From Tuctoria greenei (lineage: Eukaryota; Streptophyta; Magnoliopsida; Poales; Poaceae), in contig JAYESD010000001.1 of the NCBI GenBank assembly GCA_036927565.1, positions 247,533,097-247,597,096 of the forward strand: 64,000 nt of DNA. The letters are read 5' to 3'. Both the position numbers and the translations under genes were made by a program. Within the stretch, counting starts at the first letter, position 1. Each line of letters opens with the position of its first letter. Positions 1-10,466 of this stretch are shown piece after piece. Below the pieces are notes generated by a model. It ran no database searches. It saw only the letters and a list, made by a program, of their open reading frames with translations, and was not told the origin of the DNA.

Positions 1-865
1 GTGAAGAAGTTGGTGTGGGTTGCTTCTCTCACCCATGGGAGTGTCCTCACCTACACTCCTCCTCCATGAACTTGGTGTAGGAACGAAAGAGGGGCGTGCA
101 CTTGAGTCTCTACCATGAGCTTGCTACCTCCTTCCTCTTCCCAAACAACCTATTCATTACTTTCATGGCCACAACAAGCAAGAACACCACAAGGCAAAAA
201 CTCGAAAGAGGTGATGTTATTAAAAGCAAAACCCCTGATGAATTTTCTCTTGAAGGGCTTGAGAGTAAATTGTAAATGCAAACAAAAGCAAATCATTTTG
301 AGTTGGATTTTGAGCAAGAGTACTTCAATGAACAACAAGAAAAACAATGTGAACAAAAGTGACTTTGGGGAGGTATGAAATGAGGTGAAGTGTGAGTAGA
401 AGTGCTCCTCACGGCCACCATTTATAGTGTGCACTCCCCAACGGTCACTAGGGAATCAAATGTAGCTATTAGAGGAGAGAGAGAGAGAGAGAGAGGGAGA
501 GAGAGCCAAAATGGATCTTTCCCCTAGTCGGCCGAACAGGGGGGTCGGTCGAACTGACAAGTGGGACCTCCTATTCTCCCTTTTGGCAGGTGGCTCCCCA
601 ACGGCTACAGAATTAGCACATTGGTGAATTACCACTTTTGCACCTTAGAAAAATTGTTTTCCGAATAAAAGACTCTTTTTTCAAAACCCAACATTTTTCT
701 TTTTGTGAAAAATAATGAAATAAAAATGATAGTTGAGAATAGAAGATTCTCAACTTGCTAAGAAACACCAAATATTAGTGGGAAAAACTCAAACTAAATG
801 GGGAAAACCAAATGAAGAGAAAAGAAAAATTAAAGAAAAGGATAACTACCAATTTAACCTATTGG
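1..865 (-). other. Non-coding region downstream of E protease, possible E 3' LTR start
   Basis: No convincing gene is visible. Read on the minus strand, an A/G-rich run near 690-700 is followed by TGTTGGGTTTTG, which would suit a polypurine tract and LTR start. A TATA-like ACTATAAATGG lies near 417-427 on the minus strand. This could be the first part of E's 3' LTR, but the matching part of the other LTR is not in the window, so the call cannot be tested here. Short ORFs on both strands show no recognisable domain. Confidence 0.35.
472..506. repeat. (GA)n microsatellite
   Basis: A near-perfect GA dinucleotide run of about 35 bases with one GGG interruption. It lies about 50 bases above the minus-strand TATA-like motif. 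Confidence 0.9.
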
Positions 866-1453
866 CTAGGTCTCACCACCGTTCGATGAGATGGACATTC
901 CTCCTTCTTCATTTGTTGACATCCGGGCCCAAAGGGATGGGCTCAGACGGCTTCTCTTGCTTCTTCTGCCATTCCTTTTTTGGCAGCTTGGTGGACTTGG
1001 GCCTTTGGGAAGGCCCGGACTTCTCTGTCTTCTTGGGGTGTAAGTGTGGACGATAAGACGCGCATAGATCAAATTCCTCATGAATGCAATTAGCGGGTCC
1101 ACCTTCGGAGGTGTGATTTCGACCTCTTGAATGTGTTTAACATTCGGCTGATACTTGACACGGATCATGGAGCATTGCTCCAACTTTGGGCAAAAGTTAA
1201 ACTTCCCCTCCTTGCCATTGATATGGAAGTGGAGTTCTCCAGCTCCCACATCTATGCAAGCATTCGCGGTGCTAAGGAATGGGTGCCCAAGAATGAGCGG
1301 TGTATCCTTCTCAACCTCCATATCGAGTACCACGAAATCCACGGGTATGAAGCAATTATGTATTTTCACCATAACATATTCCATGATACCCGCCAGATAA
1401 CGGACTGAAGAATCAGCCAGTTGGAGCTGCATTGGTGTTGGAGTAATCTCCAT
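866..1453 (-). pseudogene. E aspartic protease region (Athila/Tat type)
   Basis: The minus-strand reading frame contains the stretch LILGHPFLSTANACIDVGAG, followed by a G-E-L-H-F-H-I-N-G-K segment. This is typical of the C-terminal half of the retropepsin domain in Athila/Tat Gypsy polyproteins. The enzyme would cut the Gag-Pol precursor in virus-like particles. The N-terminal active-site D-S/T-G part is not in this frame and is probably broken upstream (1454-1611). After about residue 125 the frame changes to an Arg/Pro/Ser-rich sequence, while another minus frame looks more like a Lys/Pro linker, which suggests a frameshift. A stop near 866 ends the gene without any RT. Confidence 0.7.
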
Positions 1454-1611
1454 GAAGTTCAGCTAGTCGAAAACCACCTTGGGCATCACACTCACACATG
1501 CTCCAAGGTCACAAAGGGCCTTGTCAAAGTGGTGAGCCCCAATTGAGCATGAAATTATAGTACATCCAGAGTCCTTCTTCTTTTCTAAAAGCCTATTGAG
1601 GATGGCTGCAC

Positions 1612-2374
1612 TCAGTCTTTCGTAAGCTTGAACCCCTCAGTGGTGGGCAATGGCCGCTTGTTATTCAATAAGTCCTTGAGATAGCGAGCATATGTGGGTA
1701 CTTGCATTGCATCAATCAAGGGGACATTGAAGGCTAAGGATAGTCCTTGGATCTTGCCATTAATGCTCTCTAGGGTCTTCTCATTGGCCGACAACTTCTT
1801 GGATATAGACTCTTTGATCTTTAGCTGGCCAATGACAAGTTCTCCCAAGTTGGGCTGATTTCCATTGTTGCCATTGTTGTTGTACCCTCCTTGAAAGAAT
1901 GAGAGTGGTTGGCCCCACCCTTGACCTCCTAGATGATAGCCATTGTTGTTTCCATTGTTGGCTACGTATAAGGCATCCTCACGGGTTTCTGGGTAGTCAT
2001 TGCCCAAATGGCATGTGTTGCCACAGACTTCACAAGTGATGTGATATTCTAAGGTATAGGAATTTCCACATCCCTCACCATTTCCTTGTCCATCAATCCA
2101 CTTCACAAGGAGGTCCAATTTGGCAGCGATCATGTCCACCTACTACAAGGTGTGCATGTCGCGCTGGTGGGTATGGAGATGCTTGTTGCTCCAACCCATG
2201 TTTGCCACCATCTTCTAAATCAAATCTTTAGCTTTGGGCACCGTCAACGAGAAGAAGACTCCTCTAGCAGCAGCATGAACGTGGTCACGAGTAGAACCGA
2301 TCAACCCGTTGTAGAAGTTTTGGATAATTAGCCAATCATCCATCCCATGGTGGAGATAGACTAGGATATACTTC
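1612..2374 (-). pseudogene. E gag C-terminal part with degenerate zinc knuckle
   Basis: The minus strand encodes the end of a Retrotrans_gag domain (2374 to about 2215, with F-Y-N-G-L), then a CCHC-like segment C-E-V-C-G-N-T-C-H-L-G-N-D-Y. The last Cys of C-x2-C-x4-H-x4-C is Tyr, so the zinc knuckle that would bind genomic RNA is damaged. A Gly/Asn-rich stretch and a short helical segment (about 1700-1830) follow, as in Athila gags. There is a frame change near 2140-2215. The N-terminal part lies at 14093-14499, across the Sire1 insertion. Confidence 0.75.
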
Positions 2375-2639
2375 TGAAGTGAAAGTGCATCTAGGACTCC
2401 CTTGAGGGTTTTGAATGATTTATGACAAGCAATTGGGATCCTAACCTCTTTGTTGAGATGAGTGCAGATTTTTAATAGAAAAATGAGCAAAGTACCAAAA
2501 AAGAAGGAAGAATAAGGAGCAAAAGTGGAAATGAGCTCAAGGAAGAAGAATAGTAGATCATTGTGTATGGAGTGTGTTAAGAAAACACATCCCAAGAGCT
2601 CAATCACATTTAAACACACACATTGCACAAAGTTACACA

Positions 2640-3130
2640 AGACCGGACTAGTCCGACAGACACCGGACTAGTCCGATATCCTTTCTGCACAAAATCGGAC
2701 AAATCCGATATCGATCGGACTAGTCCGATATCCTCTCTGACTAGAATCGGACTAGTCGTCCCCAGTGCGGACTAATCCTCAAAACAATTCACAAGTCACA
2801 CAAAATCAGACAAGTCCGATCACAACCAGACTAGTCCGATATTCTCTCTGATCCATATCGGACAAGTCCGATATTTGCACGGACTAGTCTGAAATACCCT
2901 CTGAACTAAATCGAACAAGTCCTCCAAGTGCGGACTTGTCATCCTATACACTTAGGGTTTCACATGTCCGGACAAGTCTGAAGACTATCGGACTAGTACG
3001 AAGATTTCCAGTAGCGAAATCGGACAAGTCCGTTCCTAGCCGTACTAGTCCGATATTTCGGGACACTTAGGGTTTGCTACACACAGCACACCGGACTAGT
3101 CCGGTGACCACCACGGACTAGTCCGATCTT
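2640..3130 (+). repeat. Palindrome array in Sire1 5' LTR U3
   Basis: A run of 12-bp units of the forms CGGACTAGTCCG, CGGACAAGTCCG and CGGACTTGTCC, spaced roughly every 20-35 bases, with decayed copies. A longer palindrome, CACCGGACTAGTCCGGTG, lies about 70 bases before the TATA box. It resembles the CACCGGAC...GTCCGGTG palindromes described for maize Sirevirus LTRs. Confidence 0.9.
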
Positions 3131-3162
3131 TCTGAACCCTAACAGTCACTTTTAGAAACCCA

Positions 3163-3170
3163 TATAAATA
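3163..3170 (+). promoter_or_regulatory. TATA box of Sire1 5' LTR
   Basis: TATAAATA directly after the palindrome array. It is kept in all five Sirevirus LTR copies that span this point: 3163, 13308, 36638, 46911 and 61559. Confidence 0.85.
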
Positions 3171-3943
3171 GAGTTGCAAGACCATATTTTACACTCTGTC
3201 GAACCCTAGCGCCGTCACACCTCCCAAGAGCCTAAAAAAACACATCTCTCCACGAAATTAAGTGCAACAAAGATCAATCCTTTGAGGATTCACTCTAGTT
3301 CATTGGAGAGACACATTCGACACCACATTGAGCTCTTGGTTTGATTCTCTAACACACTCCTGCAATTTAATTGTAATCTTTTGAGTGCGTTCTTGGTGGT
3401 ATTTTGTGTTGTAATCCAAGGGAGCTCTCAACGTGTGAGAAAGCCCCTTGAATTCGGTTATTAACCCCTTTGAGATAAGTGGAAGAGGATTGGCCTTCGT
3501 GGCGATCCGACGAGGATAGGTTTGGAGAAGACCCGGTCCTTTTGTGGACTCCTCAACGTGGATGTAGGTTGCCTCTGTGGGAACCGAACCACGGGATAAA
3601 TCTCTTGTGTTCTCTTTTGTGTTCACTGTCCTTTACATTATATCAATTTAGGGTTACAAATTGATCTTGATTACTTTACGTTGAAATATCAAGTATAAGT
3701 TTGAACTGTGATATAACCTGATTCATAACCTTGTGACACTTTGTTTAATCGTATACATCCGCTGCATATATTGAAGAACAAAGTTAATCGATCAAACCTA
3801 ATCAATCTAGTCCGTATACACCGGACTAGTCCGCACTTTACTGGACTAGTCCGATTTCTCTGGTTTTGAACTGGTTGTTAAGTGTTGTAGGATCCGACAA
3901 TTTTCAAAAAGGCCTATTCACCCCCCTCTAGGCCACATTCAAT

Positions 3944-3955
3944 TGGTATCAGAGC
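3944..3955 (+). other. Sire1 primer binding site (tRNA-iMet)
   Basis: TGGTATCAGAGC, complementary to the 3' end of plant initiator tRNA-Met, two bases after the LTR end. Minus-strand DNA synthesis starts here. Confidence 0.92.
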
Positions 3956-3994
3956 GAGTTCTTCAAGAAAGAGACTAATCGCTCGAAGGAGATC

Positions 3995-6382
3995 ATGTCG
4001 GACATGAAGGACACCCACAAGAGCAACAACCAAGAGAAGGTTGATGATGAAAAGAACCTCAAGGTGGAGAAGCTCCTCGAAACCATTCAAGACATCGAGG
4101 ACGACGATGAGGAGACGCTGGAGCTAAAGGCGCTCCTAAGAAAGAAGACACTTTCCAAAGGGAAAGTAAAAGTTGAAGAGAAGAAGAAGGGGAATAGTCA
4201 CACCGACTACTCCCGATATCCTTTTAACTATGATCGTCTCAATTCCAATAGCAATCATTATTTATCTATCCCACTTGGAAAAGCCCCACACTTCGATGGA
4301 AGTGATTACTCAATGTGGAGGCAAAATATGAAAATGCATCTAATTTCCCTCAATCCAAGTTTGTGGCATATTGTGTGCACAGGGATAGATATCCTGGACG
4401 ACGACGAAGAGCTCACCCCCAGCTAGGAGCAGGCAATTCACCGAAATGCTCAAGCCACGATCGTAATTACCTCTTCACTCAGTCGGGACGAGTTCACCAA
4501 GGTGGATGGACTCGAAATTGCAAAGGAGATATGGGACACACTACAAACTGCACATGAAGGTGACCGACATGTGCGTGAAGCAAAAATCGAGATGATTGAA
4601 GGCGAGTTAGGAAGATTTGCAATTGAAGAAGACGAGTCACCCCAAGACATGTACAATCAATTAAAGACACTCGTCAACAAGGTTAGATCATACGAAAGCA
4701 AGAAATGGAATGACCACGAGGTGGTAAAGCTCATCCTTAGAGCTTTTATGTCTCGCAATGTCACACTATGCTCCATGATCAGAGAAAGCCCCAGATACAA
4801 AAGGTTGACTCTAGATGAACTGCTTGGAAAGATCATCAACTTCGAGATGATGGAAAAACAAGAAAAACATGTCAAGGAGATTGCTGACCTCACCTCGGCA
4901 AAGAAGAAAGGGGTTGCTTTGAAGTCCACTCTCAAGCCCCTATCCAAAGAAGCTAGAGAAGCACAACTAGAGGAAGATAGTGACGACGAAAGCAGTGAAT
5001 TGGATGAAGATGACATGATATTGTTCATGAAGAAATTCAAGAGAATAATGAAAAAGAGACAAGGTACAAAGTCAAGCGAAGGAAAGTACAAGGAGAGAAC
5101 GAAGCCAAAGTTGAGGCGGGCATGCTATAATTGTGGTGAGTATAACCACTTTATAGTTGATTGCCCATATGAGGAGAACAAGAAAAAGACCAAAGAAGCC
5201 AAGCCTCAACGCAAGAAATTCTTCAAGAAGAAGAAACAAACTGAGCAAGCGCACATTGGGAAAGAGTGGGACTCAAATGATGAGTCCTCTTCGTCCGAAG
5301 AAGAAGAGATGGCTAGCATAGCCATCGAGAAGACGTCCAAGAAGTCTACCCTTTTCCCTACACTTGGTGCATGGAAGGGAGACGACACTTGCCTTATGGC
5401 AAAGGAAGGTAAATGCAAGGTAACCATTAAATCCCCCTCCATGCATTCCTATTCTAGCGATGATGAACTCAATAGTGATAATGAGGACATGCTTATTGGA
5501 CTAGATAGGAAAGCAGCTACTAAAATGAAAATTTTGCTTGATCAACTTGTTGAGAAGGAGAGGTTAATACATCGTCAAGAGGACATGATCATCTCCCAAA
5601 AGGAGGAATATGTCGAACTTGACAAACTTCTAGAACTTGAAAAGGAACAAAGCAAATCACTAGAGCTTGAGTCAGCTTCGAACAAGGAAACTTGCTTGGA
5701 GCTAACTGACTCAAATGCCACAATCAAGGACCAACTTGCTGACCTGATCTAACAAGATCCTTGAAGTGCAGGTTGAGTCACTCAAGCTGAGTGAACCTTC
5801 CTCCTCTTCAAGTTCACCTTCTCAACTAACTAAAACTAATTTTGCTCATGCTTGCACATGTAAGAAAAGTGACACCAGTTTGAAGGATAAGCTAACTTCT
5901 ACAAAGGAAAAACATCCTGCCCAAAGTGGCATATTTGACAAGGAGAAGATCAAATATGCACGTAGTGCATACTTGGTCAAAAGACCTCCAAATGTCAAAT
6001 ATGGCATTGGTTATTCTTATGGTGAAAAGCAACATGATAGAAGCCATAAAAATAACAAGGAGAGGATTACCTTTGTAAAAGGAAGACCCTCTCAAATTGG
6101 AAAGTCACAGATTAAGATTGTAACTGCACAGGTACACTGGACTAGTCCGGTCCTCTGGACAAGTACGGCCCCCAGACTAGTCCTATACATAAACAACAAC
6201 AACTATTGTTTAAAACTTTTGATGCCTCCTATGTGTTAATGAGAAATAATTTTGGCAAGGTTTATGCTCATTATGTTGGGCCACACCATGGGAACACCAA
6301 GTATCATGTGTGGGTGCCCAAATGTATTGTAACTAACCTCCAAGGACCCAAGCAAGCTTGGGCACCTAAAACCAAGGCATGA
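3995..6382 (+). pseudogene. gag: Sire1 gag
   Basis: Encodes the capsid/nucleocapsid protein that packages element RNA. ATG 3995 begins M-S-D-M-K-D, 40 bases after the PBS. A basic/acidic N-terminus leads to a UBN2-like Copia gag core (about 4270-4880, including the D-G-S-D-Y-S-M-W-R segment), a CCHC knuckle C-Y-N-C-G-E-Y-N-H-F-I-V-D-C at about 5130-5170, and a Glu/Leu-rich coiled coil (about 5540-5740), a Sirevirus gag trait. Breaks seen against Sire2: TAG at 4424-4426 replacing Gln, a 5-base loss near 5750 causing a stop at 5752, and a further shift in the palindromic stretch 6138-6183. The reading ends at TGA 6380-6382, in a different frame from pol. Confidence 0.88.
6138..6183 (+). repeat. 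Decayed palindrome repeats inside Sire1 gag
   Basis: Three LTR-type units (GGACTAGTCCG, GGACAAGTACG, CAGACTAGTCC) lie in the gag C-terminal coding region, where they encode W-T-S-P, W-T-S-T and related peptides. The better-preserved counterpart is in Sire2 at 39618-39686. Confidence 0.85.
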
Positions 6383-8107
6383 TTTTTTTGCAGGCCTATT
6401 CCTCCGGTGGATCTAAATGGGTGCTAGACAGTGGCTGCACCAACCATATGACCGGGGAAACAAGAGTGTTCGTGGAATATGAAGAGAATGAGGACCCAAA
6501 CAAGGGCATCTACTTTGGAGATAATAGTCAAGGAAGAGTGCTCGGTACCGGTAAAATTGCAATATCCTCTAAACACACACTTTGTCATGTTTTACATGTT
6601 GAATCTCTAGATTATAACCTGCTGTCCATATCTCAATTATGTGACAAAGGTTATAATTGCTTGTTCACTAACGAGGGTGTGACCGTTTCTAGGAGGAGTG
6701 ATGGTTCCGTTGCATTCAAGGGTATGTTAAAGGGAAAACTCTATCTTGTTGACTTCAATAAGGATAAAGGTGAACTTGACACATGCTTAATTGCAAAGAC
6801 CAACATGGGTTGGCTGTGGCATAGACGGCTAGCGCATGTTGGTATGAGGAACCTTCAAAAACTCCTCAAAGGCGATCACATCCGAGGTTTAATGGATGTT
6901 GTATTTGATAAAGACAGGCCCTACAGCGTGTGCCAAGCCCAGAAGCAAGTTGGAGCACCTCACCCCGCAAAAAATGTCATGACTACAACAAGACCACTCG
7001 AGCTACTACACATGGACTTATTTGGTCCAATAGCCTACATAATCATCGGCAGTAACAAATATGGTTTAGTTGTCGTTGATGATTTTTCTCGCTTCACTTG
7101 GGTTTTTTTTGCATGATAAGTCAGAGACACAAGGAACACTCAAGAAGTTCTTCAAGCGAGCACAAAACGAATTCTCATTGACAATCAAGAATATTCGAAG
7201 CGACAACGGCACGGAGTTCAAGAACACGCAAGTGGAGGAGTACCTTGATGAAGAAGGCATAAAGCACGAATTTTCAGCGCCGTACTCCCCACAACAAAAT
7301 GAAGTTGCCAAAAGAAAGAATCGAACACTGATAGAGATGGCAAGAACAATGCTCGATGAGTACAAGACATCAGATCGATTTTGGGCGGAAGCAATTAACA
7401 CCACTTGCCACGCCGTAAATCGGCTCTATCTTCATCGACTACTCAAGAAGACATCATATGAGCTACTTACCGGTAACAAACCAAATATTTCATATTTTCG
7501 AGTTTTCGGTTCTCCATGTTATATCTTGAACAAGAAGCCTAGGACTTCGAAGTTCTCTTCAAAGTCCGATGAAGGTTTCTTGCTTGGTTATGATTCAAAC
7601 ACTTACGCCTATCGTGTTTTCAACAAGAGCTCCGGGCTTGTTGAAGTAGCACGTGACGTAGTGTTCGATGAGACTAATGGCTCCCAAAAGGAGCAAGTTG
7701 ATCCATGTGAACTAGGTAAAGAAGAAGCTCCTTGTCAAGCATTGAAAAGAATGGCTCTAGGTGAGGTTCGACCACAAGAGCCACCTCCACACGTACATGA
7801 GGAATATGAACCACAAGAGGAGACCAACAATAAAGGGGGAGCTTCAACACAAGATCAACCACAAGAATACGAAGATTGTCAACAAGTCAACGAAGGCAAT
7901 CACTTAGGGGGAGAAGCAGATGGTCATGAAGATACAACTCCTCAAGTGCCACACCCAAGAGTACACCAATGTGTCCAAAGGGATCACCCAATCGACAATA
8001 TCATCGGTGACATCCAAAAGGGAGTAACCACTAGATCTCACATAGCTAACTTTTGTGAACACTATTTGTTTGTATCCTTTTTGGAAGCAGGGTTGAAGAT
8101 GCATTGA
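6379..8107 (+). pseudogene. pol: Sire1 pol, protease and integrase part
   Basis: Begins after a T-run ending TTGCAG. The retropepsin motif W-V-L-D-S-G-C-T-N-H lies near 6418-6447. The GAG-pre-integrase segment has H-R-R-L-A-H-V-G-M, but the zinc motif reads P-Y-S-V-C where Sire2 has P-C-S-A-C, losing one Cys. The integrase core has M-D-L-F-G-P and S-D-N-G-T-E-F. The catalytic Glu of the V-A-E-R-K motif is Lys here (V-A-K-R-K, about 7305-7319). A 2-base loss near 7110 shifts the frame, and a further deletion near 8090 ends this reading at 8107. Integration by this copy is therefore unlikely. Confidence 0.9.
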
Positions 8108-9555
8108 AAGATCCGGACTGGGTGGTGGCAATGCAAGAAGAATTGAACAACTTCAAGCGGAACAAGGTGTGGGAACTTGTGGCAAGACCCAATGCAAACA
8201 TCGTCGGCACCAAGTGGATCTTCCGCAACAAACAAGACGAACACGGGGTGGTGACAAGGAACAAGGCACGACTTGTGGCCAAAGGGTATCACAAGTCAAA
8301 AGTTTGGATTTCGATGAGACCTTTGCTCTAGTAGCTAGACTTGAATCTATTAGAATATTACTTGCATATGCTACTCACCATGATTTCAAGCTGTATCAAA
8401 TGGATGTGAAAAGCGCCTTCCTCAACGGACAAATCAAGGAAGAGGTGTACGTGGAGCAACCACCCGGGTTTGAAGACGAAGAGTTCCCCGACCACGTATT
8501 TAAATTGCGTAAGGATCTCTACGGCCTCAAACAAGCTCCTAGAGCTTGGTATGATTGTCTTAGAGACTTCTTAATTGAAAATGGCTTTAAAATTGGCAAA
8601 GTAGATTATACACTATTTACGAAAATTTTTGATAATGATCTTTTTATTTGTCAAATTTATGTTGATGATATAATCTTTGGGTCAACTAACCAATCTTTTT
8701 GTGAAGAATTTAGTAAAATCATGACAAACAGGTTTGAAATGTCAATGATGGGAGAATTAAAGTACTTCTTGGGATTCCAAGTGCCGCAACAGAAGGAAGG
8801 GATGTTCCTAAGCCAAACCAAGTACACGCAGGACATACTTAAGTAGTTTGGCATCGACAAGGCGAAGCCCATAAAAACCCCAATGGCAACGAATGGCCAC
8901 CTAGATCTCAATGAAGATTGACCTAGCGTCGACCAAAAGGTATATCGCTCCATGATTAGATCTCTACTCTATTTATGTGCATCTAGGCAAGATATTATGT
9001 TGAGTGTATGTTTGTGTGCAATATTTCAAGCCAATCCTAAGGAATGTCACTTGACAGCCGTAAAAAGGATCTTGAGACATTTAGCTCATACACCCAACCT
9101 TGGTCTTTGGTACCCAAAAGGCTCAAAAAAGCACCTCCGGTACATGCCAATTCCTAGAGAGATCCTTAGTTTCTTGGTCCTCCAGGAAACAAAATTCCAT
9201 TGCCTTATCCACAGCCGAAGCGGAGTATGTTGCAGCCGGGAGTTGTTGTGCACAACTCCTTTGGATGCGACAAACTCTAAGGGACTATGGTTACAATATG
9301 AACCATATTCCACTCCTTTGTGACAATGAGAGTGCCATTAAAATTGCCCACAACCCAGTTGAGCACTCCAGAACTAAACACATAGACATAAGACATCACT
9401 TTTTGAGAGATCATGCCATGAAAGGAGACATAGCCATTTCACATGTCAACACTCAAAAGCAATTGGCCGACATATTCACCAAGCCACTTGATGAAAAGTG
9501 TTTTTGTGAACTCCGAAATGAACTAAATATCCTTGATGCTCGGAGTGTGGCTTGA
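8104..9555 (+). pseudogene. pol: Sire1 pol, reverse transcriptase and RNase H
   Basis: Copia-type RT (RVT_2): W-V-V-A-M-Q-E-E at the start, then Q-M-D-V-K-S-A-F-L-N-G, A-P-R-A-W-Y and the catalytic Y-V-D-D (about 8659-8670). RNase H has T-A-E-A-E-Y and ends A-D-I-F-T-K-P-L-D with stop at 9553-9555. Breaks: a one-base loss near 8290, TAG at 8845-8847 replacing Lys, and a loss of about 58 bases near 9128 compared with Sire2. The last removes the segment holding the first RNase H catalytic Asp (Y-S-D-A-D-Y). Confidence 0.92.
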
Positions 9556-10466
9556 AATGTTGCATACCTATATGAATTCTTCAAAATATGTTGATTGGAT
9601 TGTGAAAATCATCTCTCTCTCATTTTTCTCCGAAAAACTATGTCAATTACTAGATCTTGGTGAATTATGATCATTGCTTGATTGTTGTATGCTTACTGAT
9701 CGTATTCATCAAGATTATTTGATTTGTTTTGCCTCTATATTCTCTACATATGTAGATTCAAATATATATGCATGGGCTAAGCAATTCTTGCTTGGTGACC
9801 ACGGTCTAGTCCGTGGTTGCACGGACTAGTCCGCCCATGCAGACTGGTCCGCAGAGTGTCGGTTAGGCCAGACTAGTCCGGTATTCAATGGACTAGTCCG
9901 ATATAGCCCCTGGAAAAGTTCGGACTAGTCCGGTCATCTCCGGACTTGTCCGATTTTTTGTTTCCATAACCCTAACTGCCGCCAAACCCTAATTTCTTCA
10001 CTTCCACTCTTGTCTCACGCGCTCTCTCTCTCTCTTCGTGCTCGAGCTCCCAAGGCGAGTTCTTGCTCCCTCCACCAAAAACCTTCGCATTTGTCCAGAA
10101 ATCAAGCTTGTCCACTTGAGGATTGAAGCTAGCGGACTTGTCCGGCCTTCAACACCCTCATCTTCAAGTTTCAAGCAATTTTTCAGGTAATTTTCGCTCA
10201 AACCCTAGAATGCCAAAATTTCTTCATTGTTGATCAAATAGCCTAGCATATTTCACTATATACATGCCTCCTTGATATATTACGTGTATGCTACACTTGT
10301 TGTACATTAGGAATCAAATTTTGTCCAATCCCTTAGGTTTTTGAGGATGAACACCAGACTAGTCCGGTCCATGCACGAACAAGTCCGGTCCCCCAGACTA
10401 GTCCATGCCTGTGCACCGAACAAGTCCGATGTTTCTAAACTCAAAACCTAATTCTTCAATTCCTCA
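9556..10466 (+). other. Sire1 pol-env spacer with palindromes and possible internal promoter
   Basis: No ORF of note. Palindromes cluster at about 9800-9955 and 10351-10433. Between them lies a stretch with AACCCTAACTGCCGCC and a telo-box-like AAACCCTAA near 9985, resembling the R/U5 start of the LTR (CGAACCCTAGCGCCG). A CAG/GTAATTTT donor-like site lies near 10184-10194. The arrangement of palindrome cluster then CCCTA-rich leader repeats that of the LTR. Confidence 0.6.

Larger units (their letters stand above)
1..2379 (-). mobile_element. Element E, Athila/Tat-like Gypsy remnant, left part
   Basis: Minus-strand gag C-terminus and protease of a Gypsy-superfamily element. Reading resumes beyond the Sire1 insertion at 14088. 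The 5-bp target duplication TGAAG is at 2375-2379 and 14088-14092, so the two parts were once contiguous. No RT, RNase H or integrase is seen between the protease and position 1. E is therefore either a gag-pro-only non-autonomous element or has lost its pol. Sequence before position 1 would decide. Confidence 0.75.
2380..3941 (+). repeat. Sire1 5' LTR
   Basis: Starts TGAAAGTGCATC and ends CCACATTCA. About 490 bp of U3 (2640-3130) is filled with CGGACTAGTCCG-type palindromes. TATAAATA follows at 3163-3170, then an R/U5 containing CGAACCCTAGCGCCGTC. Two more palindromes sit near the 3' end (3818-3853). The LTR ends two bases before the PBS. Confidence 0.93.

Noticed and set aside
115..434. Overlapping 87- and 94-codon ORFs at the left edge
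   Set aside because: No domain, opposite strands overlap each other, and low-complexity sequence; most likely chance.
2640..3130. CRISPR-like spaced palindromic repeats
   Set aside because: Units are 12 bases, variable and irregularly spaced, lie in a plant LTR and have no cas genes. These are Sirevirus LTR palindromes.
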